Below, piece after piece: positions 35,308 through 43,549 of a stretch of DNA of 64,000 nucleotides. Position numbers and translations under genes: made by a program. The first letter of the stretch is position 1. The number at the start of each line of letters is the position of its first letter. Source of the DNA: DASZTU01 sp035493835. GTDB taxonomy: Bacteria; Pseudomonadota; Alphaproteobacteria; Rhizobiales; Devosiaceae. The notes beneath the pieces were generated by a model. It was not told the origin of the DNA, made no database searches, and saw only the letters and a program-made list of their open reading frames with translations. The DNA is taken from contig DATJHO010000119.1 of NCBI GenBank assembly GCA_035493835.1, positions 3,962 through 67,961 of the forward strand. The letters run 5' to 3'.

Positions 35308-37230
35308 ATGACTACCATCAGCAATTCGATGTTTCCGCTGCCGGCGAGCTGGTCGGGCGTTTCCGACCTGGAAAACGAGATCAACACGCTGCAGGCGCAG
35401 CTCTCCTCGGGGATGAACGCGTCCGATCTCGCCGGAATGGGTTCGACGCGGTACCAGGACCTCACCGTCACCTCGCAGCTCAGCAAGATCAGCGCTTACG
35501 ACACCAACATCAACACGGTGAACCTGCGCCTGCAGACGCAGAACAGCGTTGTGGAAGACGTCTCCACCATCACCGGCCAGGTCCGCGACGCGGCGCCCGA
35601 CGGATATGGCACCGACAACACCAACATGGCTTCGGCCCCCGGTGTTGCCTCGCAGCAGCTCGATCAGGTGCTATCGAGCCTCAACACCGATATCAACGGT
35701 CACTATCTGTTTGGCGGCAGCGCTACCGAATCGGCGCCGGTGGCCACCACCGACGCAATCATGAACGGCTCGGGTGGGCTCGACGGCTTCACCACCGTCG
35801 CCGACCAGCAGTTGCAGGCTGATCAGGGCGGCATGAATGATTGGCTGCAGGTCCAAACGCCTGCGGCCAGCGATACCACCACCGTTAGCGAAGATAACGT
35901 GCCCTACGGCACGAAGCTGGTCTCGGCGACGACCAGCGACAGCTCGGCCATTACCCTGACGCAGCCAAGCGGGACGGCGCCGCAGTCGCTTTCCGTGCAA
36001 TTCGCGAGTAACCCGACGGCAAACGACACGGTCGATGTCAACCTTACCCTGGCCGACGGTTCTCCCAGCACGGTCACAATGACCGCGGTCACGGGTACGC
36101 CGCAGAATCCTGGCGAATACCAGATTGGGGCGACGCCTCAGGCAACCGCGGCCAATTTCAATGCGGCGCTGAATTCGTCTTTGCAGGCCCAGGCGTCCTC
36201 ACCCGATTATGGACGCGTGCAGGTGCAGGCCCCGGCGAGCGATACAACTGCGCTGACAGAAGACGGCGTGCCGTTCGGACTGAAGTTGGCCTCGGTCAGC
36301 ACCAGCAACAGCTCGGCAATCAGCGTGACGCAGCCCACTCCAAGCGCGGCGCCGTCCTACACGCCGCCGGCGACGCTTTCTGTACAGTTCACCGGCACCC
36401 CTTCCGACGGCGACACCGTCAATATCGGGGTCACTCTCCCAGACGGCACCTCCGACACCATGACAATGACCGCCGTTACGGGGACACCGCAAAATCCCGG
36501 CGAATTCCAGATCGGGGCGACACCGCAGGAGACGGCGGCCAATTTCAATGCGGCGCTGACCTCGTCCGTGCAGACGGAGACGACATCGGGAAACTTCACC
36601 GTCGCTTCCAACTATGCAGCGGCCAACAATTTCTTCAATGAAAGCGGCCAGAGCGTGCAGCGTGCCGCCGTCGGAGTTGACGGCACTTATGCCACGTCGA
36701 CCGGATATCAGTCGGCCGCCCAGACGGCCGGCGACACCGTCCAGTGGTATCAGGGAGACAACAGCAGCAATGCGCTCTCGACCGTCTCCACCAAGGTCGA
36801 TGACACGACCAACGTGAACTACGGCGTCGAGGCCAACCAGTACGGCTTTGCGAACATCATCAAGACCTTGGCGGTCCAGTCGATCCAGACCTATCCGACC
36901 GACACCGCGGCCGACACCGATGCGAGCCAGGCAAAATATGATGCGGTCAGCGTGCGGACGACCACCAATCTATCGACGACCAACGAGACCAATGCAAATT
37001 CCCTCACTTCGATCGGCGTCAACCTCGGACTGGCGCAGACCACGTTGCAAAACCTGACGACCCAGCACACGGCCTATTCTGCGCAATTGCAGGACATCGT
37101 GGGGACCGATGAGACGGCGGATCCGAACCTGGTCGCATCGCAATTGCTGCAGGTGCAGACGCAGCTCCAGGCGAGCTTTTCGGCGACCTCGATGATCAGC
37201 CAACTGCAGCTCGTGAATTATCTGAAGTAG
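35308..37230 (+). CDS. flgL: Flagellar hook-associated protein 3 (FlgL) with duplicated insertion domain
   Basis: Second junction protein, between FlgK and the filament. Conserved helices are at 15-130 (LENEINTLQAQLSSG, GHYLFGGSATESAP) and at the C-terminus (NLTTQHTAYSAQLQDIVGTDETADPN...). The 640 residues are about twice the usual 300-350. The excess is two tandem copies of a roughly 125-residue module, 180-301 and 302-428, both ending GTPQNPGE(Y/F)QIGATPQ-TAANFNAAL. AAGGGAAA precedes the ATG. The N-terminal MTTIS is shared with the next gene. Confidence 0.92.
   Translation: MTTISNSMFPLPASWSGVSDLENEINTLQAQLSSGMNASDLAGMGSTRYQDLTVTSQLSKISAYDTNINTVNLRLQTQNSVVEDVSTITGQVRDAAPDGYGTDNTNMASAPGVASQQLDQVLSSLNTDINGHYLFGGSATESAPVATTDAIMNGSGGLDGFTTVADQQLQADQGGMNDWLQVQTPAASDTTTVSEDNVPYGTKLVSATTSDSSAITLTQPSGTAPQSLSVQFASNPTANDTVDVNLTLADGSPSTVTMTAVTGTPQNPGEYQIGATPQATAANFNAALNSSLQAQASSPDYGRVQVQAPASDTTALTEDGVPFGLKLASVSTSNSSAISVTQPTPSAAPSYTPPATLSVQFTGTPSDGDTVNIGVTLPDGTSDTMTMTAVTGTPQNPGEFQIGATPQETAANFNAALTSSVQTETTSGNFTVASNYAAANNFFNESGQSVQRAAVGVDGTYATSTGYQSAAQTAGDTVQWYQGDNSSNALSTVSTKVDDTTNVNYGVEANQYGFANIIKTLAVQSIQTYPTDTAADTDASQAKYDAVSVRTTTNLSTTNETNANSLTSIGVNLGLAQTTLQNLTTQHTAYSAQLQDIVGTDETADPNLVASQLLQVQTQLQASFSATSMISQLQLVNYLK
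35845..36591 (+). repeat. Tandem internal repeat in flgL
   Basis: Two direct units, 35845-36210 and 36211-36591, coding for paralogous modules. The last third of each unit is nearly the same at protein level; the second copy carries a short extra Pro-Ser-Ala stretch. Confidence 0.8.
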
Positions 37231-37317
37231 TTTCGTTCTGTTGAAGCGGGCGGGTGAGCAAAATGTTTACCCGCCCGTGCCACCTTCGGACCCAATGCTG
37301 AGATTACGGAGTGTCCA

Positions 37318-37833
37318 ATGACCACCATCTCCTCCTCCGCCACGAGCTTTTACGACCTCGTCGGCAGTGGCACGAGTACGACTACCGACACGCCAAGCGA
37401 TGACATCCTCACGGCCCTCGCGGCGAATTACACCGCCGTGGGCCAGGCCGCCTCTACGGCGACCACGCCGACGAATTACGTGCCGGTCGACCCCAACACC
37501 TACCTGGGAACCTGGACGGGGCAAAATAGCGATGGCAGCTCCGTCAGGGTGGCCATCACCAGCGTCTCCGGGTTCAAGGCGACCGTGCGCCTCCAGACCG
37601 GCAGTACGGTGACGCAGCAGCAGGTGCTCATCAGCAACAGCTCGTTCCACATCGGCGATTCGAAGTTCATGGTCACGAGCGAAGGCAGCGCGACAGTCAT
37701 GACGGCCGTGACCGACCCCCTGACGGGTAACGTCTCAGTCGAACAGGCCAATCTGACTCAGCTTGGTTCGAGCGCGGACCCGACGTCGGCCGCGGCCACG
37801 GCTGCGGCGTCGTCTCTCGATATGCTGGCCTGA
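37318..37833 (+). CDS. Unknown protein downstream of flgL
   Basis: A 171-residue Ser/Thr/Ala-rich protein. It begins MTTISSSATSFYDL, close to FlgL's MTTISNSMFPL, has no cleavable signal peptide, a beta-rich middle (DPNTYLGTWTGQNSDGSSVRV..., 58-135) and an Ala-rich C-terminus. There is no cysteine. It lies 87 bases after flgL in the same direction and is followed by a terminator, so it is probably the last gene of the flgE-flgK-flgL unit. Export through the flagellar secretion system is possible. I recognise no family. Confidence 0.75.
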   Translation: MTTISSSATSFYDLVGSGTSTTTDTPSDDILTALAANYTAVGQAASTATTPTNYVPVDPNTYLGTWTGQNSDGSSVRVAITSVSGFKATVRLQTGSTVTQQQVLISNSSFHIGDSKFMVTSEGSATVMTAVTDPLTGNVSVEQANLTQLGSSADPTSAAATAAASSLDMLA

Positions 37834-37876
37834 AGACGGAGGGGGTGCCCCTCTGTTGCACCGCTGCGAACGTTGA

Positions 37877-37903
37877 AATTCCCGCGCAAGCGGGAATTTT
37901 CGT
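37877..37903 (+). terminator. Rho-independent terminator ending the flgE-flgL unit
   Basis: Stem AAATTCCCGC / GCGGGAATTT with a 3-5-base loop, followed by TTCGTTT. A diverged repeat arm (AATTCCCGC...GCGGGAA) continues to about 37960. Confidence 0.6.
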
Positions 37904-37991
37904 TTGTGCAGGAGCTCCGTCACCCGGGCAAAAAAATTCCCGCATGAGCGGGAACAGGCTGTTATCGAATTTGTAAATTTGGCCGGAGCGA

Positions 37992-38366
37992 TCAGTCGTG
38001 GGCGGAGCCGCGGAGCCCGGCAGCGATGTGGCGATTGATGCGAACCAGGATGTCGAGCTTTTCGGGCGCCGGCGCCACCTGCAGCTCGGCGGTCTGCGTC
38101 AGCACGAAGATGCCGAGGTTGGCCATGTTCTGCCGGACGTCGAGCGGTAGCTGCGATTCTTCGTCGGTGACCGAGGTGACGAACACCGTCCAGATCTTGC
38201 GGTTGAATTTGAGCGCTTCCGGCAATTCGCCGGCCAGCAGCCCCCAGTCCTCGCGAATGCGTTGTAGGTGAGCCGCTGCCTGGGACAGCAGATTGGCCTC
38301 GAGATCACGCGGGGTCGATGTCTGGCGCGCCGCCTGCTGGTAGGCCTGCACCGCTAGGTTCTGCAT
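37992..38366 (-). CDS. flaF: Flagellin synthesis regulator FlaF
   Basis: A 124-residue all-helical protein starting MQNLAVQAYQQAARQTSTPRDLEANLL, the FlaF hallmark. In Caulobacter FlaF is needed for flagellin synthesis and secretion and acts opposite FlbT. Here it overlaps the end of flbT by 62 bases in another frame, so the two are co-expressed. It lies downstream of the flagellin gene, separated by flbT. Confidence 0.92.
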   Translation of the reverse strand: MQNLAVQAYQQAARQTSTPRDLEANLLSQAAAHLQRIREDWGLLAGELPEALKFNRKIWTVFVTSVTDEESQLPLDVRQNMANLGIFVLTQTAELQVAPAPEKLDILVRINRHIAAGLRGSAHD

Positions 38367-38742
38367 TTAGGGATTGCTCTCGTTCGAATTGGACCAGCCT
38401 TTTGGAGGCCTTGAGAGCTTTGTAGAGATTATTGGTTAATATCTCATTATTGATTTCGCCGAGTATAGCAATACTTTTCGGCATCATCTGGGCCATGGCA
38501 TTGACCAGGGTAAAATATTCTGTCTTGACGCCCTCAAAGCCGCCCTCGAGATACATCAGCTGTACTGCAAGGTAGATGAGCTTGGCCGTAGTGTCGGCAT
38601 CGCCGGGCTTGAGAATATCTTTTTCGCGCAATATTGGCAGTTTGCCATCGATGGTCAGGCGCGTGCGTTGATCGGAATTGGTGATCACGCAGCTGCCGAT
38701 GATCAGCCGTTCGCCGGGCTTCAGTTCGACCTTGAGCGACAA
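38305..38742 (-). CDS. flbT: Flagellin mRNA regulator FlbT
   Basis: A 145-residue homologue of FlbT, which binds flagellin mRNA in Caulobacter and represses its translation until hook assembly is done. The start is a TTG at 38742: AAGGAG lies 6 bases before it and the protein then begins with the family sequence SLKVELKPGERLIIGSCVI. MYLEGGFEGVK and YFTLVNAMAQMMP are other family blocks. The weak start codon may keep FlbT low. Its C-terminal 20 residues overlap flaF. Confidence 0.92.
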   Translation of the reverse strand: MSLKVELKPGERLIIGSCVITNSDQRTRLTIDGKLPILREKDILKPGDADTTAKLIYLAVQLMYLEGGFEGVKTEYFTLVNAMAQMMPKSIAILGEINNEILTNNLYKALKASKRLVQFEREQSLNAEPSGAGLPAGGAPDIDPA

Positions 38743-38850
38743 GATCCACTCCTTCTTTGCAGCACGCGGGGGCAGGGCGGTCGCCGCGAAAGACCTCCGG
38801 TATGGCAGAAGGCAATCCGACTCAAGCAGCATGGCCGAAAACCGGGCAAA

Positions 38851-38877
38851 GAAAAAGGCGGGCCGAAGCCCGCCTTT
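38851..38877 (-). terminator. Rho-independent terminator after the flagellin gene
   Basis: A perfect 7-bp stem GGCGGGC / GCCCGCC with a TTCG tetraloop, followed on the minus strand by TTTTTC, 22 bases past the flagellin stop. Confidence 0.88.
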
Positions 38878-38898
38878 CCCCAAGTTCGTGTTTGCCGA

Positions 38899-41733
38899 CT
38901 ACTGCAGCAGGCGCAGCACGCTCTGCTGCGAGCTGTTGGCCAGGGCGAGCGCGGAGACCGCGATCGACTGACGGGTCGACAGGGCCTGGCTGTCGGCGGC
39001 GAGGGTATTCGGGTCCGCCAGGGTCAGGTTCGACGCGCCGGTCTGCAGCACGTTGATCATGTTCTGCGAGAAGTCCTGACGGATCTGCACGATGGAGAGG
39101 TTCGAGCCGAGTTCCGAAGCCTGCGACTGCAGCGTGCTGCTGGCAGTGTTGATGACATCCAAGATTTGGTTCGTCTGGGAGTTGTCGAGGAAGTCCGACC
39201 CGGAGGTCAGGTACGACAGGCCCAGCCCCGACGGATTGTCGGTGACGCCCTGAATGTTCAGGGTCGACGTGCCAGTCTCGTTGAACACCAGCTTCAGCTG
39301 ATCGCCGTTGAGCAGGTTGACGCCGTTATACGACGCGTCCTGCGCGGTGGTCTTGATCTGGTCCATGACGTTGTTGAACTGGGTGACCAGATTTGCGCGG
39401 GTGTTCTGCGCGTCGGTGTCTGCCACAGGAGCCGCAACGGTGGCGTTGAACAGCGGCGAACCCGCATAGGTCGTCGCCGTGCCGCTGATTGCGCCGAGGG
39501 TAGCCGCGGCGTGGTCGTTGGTGGTCGTGATCGTCAGCGCACCGGTGGTGCTGTCGAGCGAGGCTTCGAGATTGTTCGCCGCCAGCGCCGTGTTCAGCTC
39601 GTCAAGGCTGCTGACCTGGCCAGCACCCGTACCGAAGGTGATGTTGGTCGCGGTGCCGCCATCGGTGGCGCCGATTTTGAGCGTCAGACCGTCCAGCGAG
39701 CTGTTGGCCTGGCGGGCAGTGGTGGCGGGGGAGAGGCCGAGCGCCGACAGGGCCGAGCCGCCGAGCGAAAGATCCGAGGTCGTGCCGGTGTTCAGCACAA
39801 TTTCGCCGCTCGAATTGACGGTCGAGGCATTGGCGGTGCCGAAAGTGCCCGTGACCTTGTCGATCGCGTCGAGCACGTCCTGGACGGAGCCGGTGCCGAG
39901 GTTGATCGTGCCGCCATTGGCATCGGTCGACGTCGCAGCGGTGCTGGAGAACGTGATCGTCTTGCCGTCGACGGTAAGCGTCTGGCCATCGGTGATCGGG
40001 GACGTCAGGCCATTCGAGGTCGGCCCGGCGGCCTGGCTCAGCTTGGTCGCACCGCTCATCAGGGCCGGGGCGCCATTGTTCGGCTGGTAGGTGTTCGCCG
40101 TGAGGCCGAGGGAGGACAGAGCGTTGCCCGTGCCGGCAATGGTCAGGGCCGCGGCGCCCGTGCTCAGCTGGATCTTGCCACCCGAAACCGACGACGCGTT
40201 GGACGTGCCGTAGGTGCCGGTGATCTTGTCGATGGTGTTGAGCACATCGCCGACTGTGGCACTATCGAGATCGACGGTGTAGGTGTTGGTGGCGCTGTTG
40301 AAGTCGGTGCCGCCGGTGCCACTGGCTGCAAAGTTGATGGTTGCGCCATTGACGGTGAGCGAGCTGCCGGCCGTGATGGCAGTCCCCAGACCGTTCGACG
40401 TGGCGGAACCCGTGCTGCTCAGCAGGGTGGTTGCCGTGATGTCCGTGGAGCTGGTGGCACCACCGGTGTTCGCGACGCTGATCGAGGAACCCGAAATGCC
40501 GAGAGCGGCCAACGGCGAGCCGCTGCTGTTCGAGAGATTGATGCTGGCGACGCCGGCAGGGGCGTTGTTCGCGTTGATGACCAGTTGGCCACTGCCATTG
40601 ATCGAGGCAACCGTGCCGCCGGCGACGGTGTTGATGGCGTTGACGACGTCGCCGACCGTCTGGTCGAGGCCGATGGTGCCGCCGGTAACCGCGTTAACGG
40701 TGGAGGTGCCGGTGGAGACGAACGAGATAGTCTTGCCGTTAACGGTGAACGAGTTGCCGGCGGCAAGGCCCGCGAGGCCAGTGCCGCTCGTCCCGTTGAG
40801 ATCCGTGGCGGTGGCGATCGGCGTGGCGGTCACGGTCGGCGCGGCAGTGACGCTTGCGCCCGTGAAGCCAAGGGTGCCCGCACCGGTCGTGCCCGAGTTG
40901 ATCGTGATCGAGTCGGACAGGTTGGTCGACGTGATCTGGAGGTTGTTGCCGCCGTTGATCGTGGCCGAAATGCTGGTGCCGAACGCACCCTGGATAGCAG
41001 TCGCCAGGTCCGCGCCGGTACCGGTGGTGCCGTTGAGATCGACACCCACGTCGCCGTTGGTGGGAGCAGTTCCACCAGCACCCGAGTCGTAGACGTCGAA
41101 AGTCTTGCTAACGCCGCCAACCGTGACGCTGAAGCTCTGACCGGCGGCGAAGCCGGAGGTGCTCAGGGGGCCAGAGAGATTGGTGGTGCCGGTGATGGAG
41201 GCGGCATCGGTCACCGTCTCGGCGCTGGCCTGATAGGTGCCCGGGATCGAGTTGTTGTAAACCTCGGCGCCCGAAACCGTGTTGTTGTAGGCCGCGCCGG
41301 TCGTATTGTTCTGGATCGCGCTGCCGGTAACAGAAAGGCCGGTGTAGCTGACGGTGCCGAGCAGGTTATCGGCAGTTGCGCCGGTGATTGCGGTGCTCAC
41401 GACCTGCGACTTCGTGTCGTAGCCGGAGGTGGCTTCAAGCGCCTGGTTGGCGATCGACTTGGCGCTGGAGAGCAGACTCTGCAGCGAGGTGATGCCGGTG
41501 TTGGCAGCCTGCAGCACCTGCACGCCGTTGCTGACGCTGTCGAGGAGGTTGCTGATGTCGCTCGCGCGGGTGTTCAGGTTCTGGGCGGTGAAGTAGCTCG
41601 TCGGGTTGTCGAGAGCGCTGTTGACCTTGTTGCCGGTCGCCAGGTCGTTCTGAGTCGTTGCGAGCAACTGGGTCGTCGACTGCAGGGCAAGCAGGTTCTG
41701 ACGAACCGAAGCCGAGAGAACGATATCAGACAT
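38899..41733 (-). CDS. Giant flagellin (944 residues)
   Basis: Subunit of the flagellar filament. The N-terminal 1-110 (SASVRQNLLALQSTTQLLA, LATGNKVNSALDNPTSYFTAQ) and C-terminal 770-944 (NLVTQFNNVMDQIKTTAQDASYNGVNLLNGDQL) are the coiled D0/D1 regions. Between them lie about five Gly/Ser/Thr-rich beta modules (roughly 192-300, 322-415, 440-545, 570-668, 680-755) with recurring words: SLTVNGATINF, TVGDVLNTIDKITGT, LSSLGLTA. Flagellins of this order are more often 300-500 residues. GAGGAA precedes the ATG, and a strong terminator follows. Confidence 0.94.
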   Translation of the reverse strand: MSDIVLSASVRQNLLALQSTTQLLATTQNDLATGNKVNSALDNPTSYFTAQNLNTRASDISNLLDSVSNGVQVLQAANTGITSLQSLLSSAKSIANQALEATSGYDTKSQVVSTAITGATADNLLGTVSYTGLSVTGSAIQNNTTGAAYNNTVSGAEVYNNSIPGTYQASAETVTDAASITGTTNLSGPLSTSGFAAGQSFSVTVGGVSKTFDVYDSGAGGTAPTNGDVGVDLNGTTGTGADLATAIQGAFGTSISATINGGNNLQITSTNLSDSITINSGTTGAGTLGFTGASVTAAPTVTATPIATATDLNGTSGTGLAGLAAGNSFTVNGKTISFVSTGTSTVNAVTGGTIGLDQTVGDVVNAINTVAGGTVASINGSGQLVINANNAPAGVASINLSNSSGSPLAALGISGSSISVANTGGATSSTDITATTLLSSTGSATSNGLGTAITAGSSLTVNGATINFAASGTGGTDFNSATNTYTVDLDSATVGDVLNTIDKITGTYGTSNASSVSGGKIQLSTGAAALTIAGTGNALSSLGLTANTYQPNNGAPALMSGATKLSQAAGPTSNGLTSPITDGQTLTVDGKTITFSSTAATSTDANGGTINLGTGSVQDVLDAIDKVTGTFGTANASTVNSSGEIVLNTGTTSDLSLGGSALSALGLSPATTARQANSSLDGLTLKIGATDGGTATNITFGTGAGQVSSLDELNTALAANNLEASLDSTTGALTITTTNDHAAATLGAISGTATTYAGSPLFNATVAAPVADTDAQNTRANLVTQFNNVMDQIKTTAQDASYNGVNLLNGDQLKLVFNETGTSTLNIQGVTDNPSGLGLSYLTSGSDFLDNSQTNQILDVINTASSTLQSQASELGSNLSIVQIRQDFSQNMINVLQTGASNLTLADPNTLAADSQALSTRQSIAVSALALANSSQQSVLRLLQ

Positions 41734-42071
41734 GAGTATTCCTCTTCTGGGATGTCTTTGTTCCGTGCCTCATCCTGAAGCACAGCGACGACTATCGTCC
41801 GTCAGCAAATAAAGAAGGGTTAACGCCGGTCCCCGCGAGGATGAAAATCAGCGGCGAAAGGCTTGGTTAATCAAAGGAAATAGCGCTCGCCGCGGTGGTT
41901 AATGAGGTGTGCTTTCGGCCAGCCTTTGGAGAGGCGAATCATAACGATTCGCTAGCGGGCCGTTTTTTGTGCTCGCTACCTACGGCTCGCCGGAGCCCAG
42001 GATCCATCCCGGTAAAGCGCGCCCGGTCTGCGGCAGTCGGGGGGCGGCCGGGGATCGTGACCGAGTGCCGC
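41734..42071. other. Region upstream of the flagellin gene
   Basis: 338 bases between two minus-strand genes. The 160 bases next to the flagellin hold two GGTTAA(C/T) half-sites (about 41818 and 41864) but no GG-N10-GC promoter and no complete CtrA box that I can find. The remainder shows nothing recognisable. Confidence 0.4.
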
Positions 42072-42398
42072 TCAGATGATCTTGTCTCTGAGCCGGAGGG
42101 TGGATTCGGGGGGGTGCCAACTGTGGTTGGCACGCAGGCTTATTTCCCGGGCCGAGGGCGGCATGCGCAGGAGTGCGCTGGCAAAGAGGGCCGTCGCAAA
42201 AAGCGTTTCGGCGGGCACCAGCGGTTCGTCGGTGGGTGGTGCGGGCGTATGCGCGATCCCCGCTCCGTCTTCGTCTGCCTCGGCCGGAGCTCGAGCCTTC
42301 GATCGGGTGGAGCGCTCCTGCTGATAGCGCTGCTGGCGATGGTCGCCGGTTGGGGCGATGCCAACGCCGTTGGGCGGGGTTGCAACGCTGGTGTTCAT
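42072..42398 (-). CDS. Possible small protein in the flagellar cluster
   Basis: A 108-residue frame with high GC at third codon positions. It has a polar Pro/Ala/Glu-rich N-terminal half and a short amphipathic segment PAETLFATALFASALLRMP (about 61-79). No strong ribosome binding site is visible before the ATG. It lies on the same strand as the flagellin and flgN-like genes, with long gaps on both sides. No family is recognised; it could be a spurious frame. Confidence 0.4.
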   Translation of the reverse strand: MNTSVATPPNGVGIAPTGDHRQQRYQQERSTRSKARAPAEADEDGAGIAHTPAPPTDEPLVPAETLFATALFASALLRMPPSAREISLRANHSWHPPESTLRLRDKII

Positions 42399-42692
42399 CG
42401 GCGGGCGCTTCTCGAGGAAATTGCGCCCGCAGCGTTGATCGCTGAAATTTACTGTCCGGTGCCCCTCGCCGCTCGCATTTTATGCAAAGGCCTGGCGTTA
42501 CGGAGGCGCCGGTGCTCCGCGGGTCCCGCTAGCCACGGCGTCGTCCCGACGGAAGTTGGGATCCACCTAGGCAACATTCCCCACGGTCGGGCGGGGAGAA
42601 GATGGATACCGGCGCTCGCGTGCATGACGCCGTGGGTGGGCCTGGTGGGCAATACCACTTACAGTGCACTCTTCCGTCAGGCATCGCTGAAT
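42399..42692. other. Gap between the possible gene and the flgJ-flgN unit
   Basis: No supported gene. It contains GTCGTCCCGACGG and GGGATCCACC-like words that resemble a degraded palindromic repeat arm, and nothing else I recognise. Confidence 0.3.
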
Positions 42693-42693
42693 C

Positions 42694-42727
42694 AAAAAAA
42701 GAGACCCTGCCGATTTGGCAGAGTCCC
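42694..42727 (-). terminator. Rho-independent terminator after the flgI-flgJ-flgN unit
   Basis: Minus-strand stem GACTCTGCC / GGCAGGGTC with a short loop, followed by TCTTTTTTT. It lies about 30 bases past the stop of the 42756-43223 gene. Confidence 0.9.
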
Positions 42728-42755
42728 CATCAAAGCAAAGCCTTCCAACGCTGGC

Positions 42756-43223
42756 TTAAAGCGCGCGGTTAATCGCAATCCCGCGGGCAGCGGCGTGGGT
42801 GTGGTCCGTCATCATGGCGTCGGAGCCGTACGTCTTGGTGCGGTTCTGGGCGCCGACGGTTACCGCGACGTCGCTCAGCAGCGTCTCGGTAACGGTGCGG
42901 GCCGTGGCGATCACGCGGAGATTTTCGGCCATTTGCGTTGCGAGGCTTTCATGACCATGGCGCAGCCGCTCGATTTCCGCCGGCAGCAACTCCTGCAGGG
43001 CCGGGAGGCGCCGTTGAATGGCGCGGGCGAGGCCGACATAGTCTTGCACCAGCAGGGTCTTTTCGGCGGTCAGCGTCGTTGCCTGGCGATTGCGACCGGC
43101 GCGGAGCAGGGTCGTTTCCGCGTTCATGATTTCGACCAGGGTGGCAAGCGTCGACTCCGTCTTGCGGCAAAGTTCGGCGGGGTCCAGGGCATCGAGGGCA
43201 GCTACACGTTCTGATGCAGTCAT
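42756..43223 (-). CDS. FlgN-like flagellar chaperone
   Basis: A 155-residue helical protein (VAALDALDPAELCRKTESTLATLVEIMNAETTLLRAGR...) with the size and helical layout of FlgN, the export chaperone for FlgK and FlgL. Sequence similarity to enterobacterial FlgN is too weak to be sure, so the name rests on position: its start overlaps the flgJ stop (ATGA, 43220-43223) and it is the last gene before a strong terminator. Other helical flagellar helpers are possible. Confidence 0.65.
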   Translation of the reverse strand: MTASERVAALDALDPAELCRKTESTLATLVEIMNAETTLLRAGRNRQATTLTAEKTLLVQDYVGLARAIQRRLPALQELLPAEIERLRHGHESLATQMAENLRVIATARTVTETLLSDVAVTVGAQNRTKTYGSDAMMTDHTHAAARGIAINRAL

Positions 43224-43549
43224 GGGCTATCGTTTCCCGTTATATTGTTGGTGCTTTGGGATTGGGCAGCCTCCTGCGCGTCGAGGAGGTTGCGGGTGAT
43301 GTTTTCGGCAAGGCCGATGCCGCCGTTCTGGGCGATGGCATTGGCCATCTGCTCGGCCTGCATGCCGCGCCAGGTCTGTTCGCCGAAGCCGCCACCGAAC
43401 GGACCATCTGTCTGGATGGAGGAGAACATCTCCTTGGTGAGCGTGTTGAGAAACAGGCCTTCGAGGCCCTGGGCCTGCTTCATCAGCGCCGGCGGGTAGG
43501 ATTGGCTCGCGGCCTGGGTCGAGGGCTGGCTTGTGATCGTGGTCGGCAT
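43220..43549 (-). CDS. flgJ: Rod-binding protein, FlgJ N-terminal type
   Basis: A 109-residue protein with LMKQAQGLEGLFLNTLTKEMFSS and the block FGEQTWRGMQAEQMANAIAQNGGIGLAENI, the rod-capping domain of FlgJ. The muramidase half found in enterobacterial FlgJ is absent, as is usual in alphaproteobacteria, where a separate enzyme cuts peptidoglycan. Its start overlaps the flgI stop by one base and its stop overlaps the next start by four. Confidence 0.88.
   Translation of the reverse strand: MPTTITSQPSTQAASQSYPPALMKQAQGLEGLFLNTLTKEMFSSIQTDGPFGGGFGEQTWRGMQAEQMANAIAQNGGIGLAENITRNLLDAQEAAQSQSTNNITGNDSP

Noticed and set aside
38668..41778. 1,036-codon plus-strand open frame opposite the flagellin gene
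   Set aside because: Explained by the low-complexity, GC-biased codons of the repeated flagellin modules; the product would be Arg/Gly/Val-rich with no domain and no ribosome binding site.
41895..43214. 439-codon plus-strand open frame over the flgN-like gene and its downstream gap
   Set aside because: It crosses a strong minus-strand terminator and opposes a coupled flagellar gene; composition is not protein-like.
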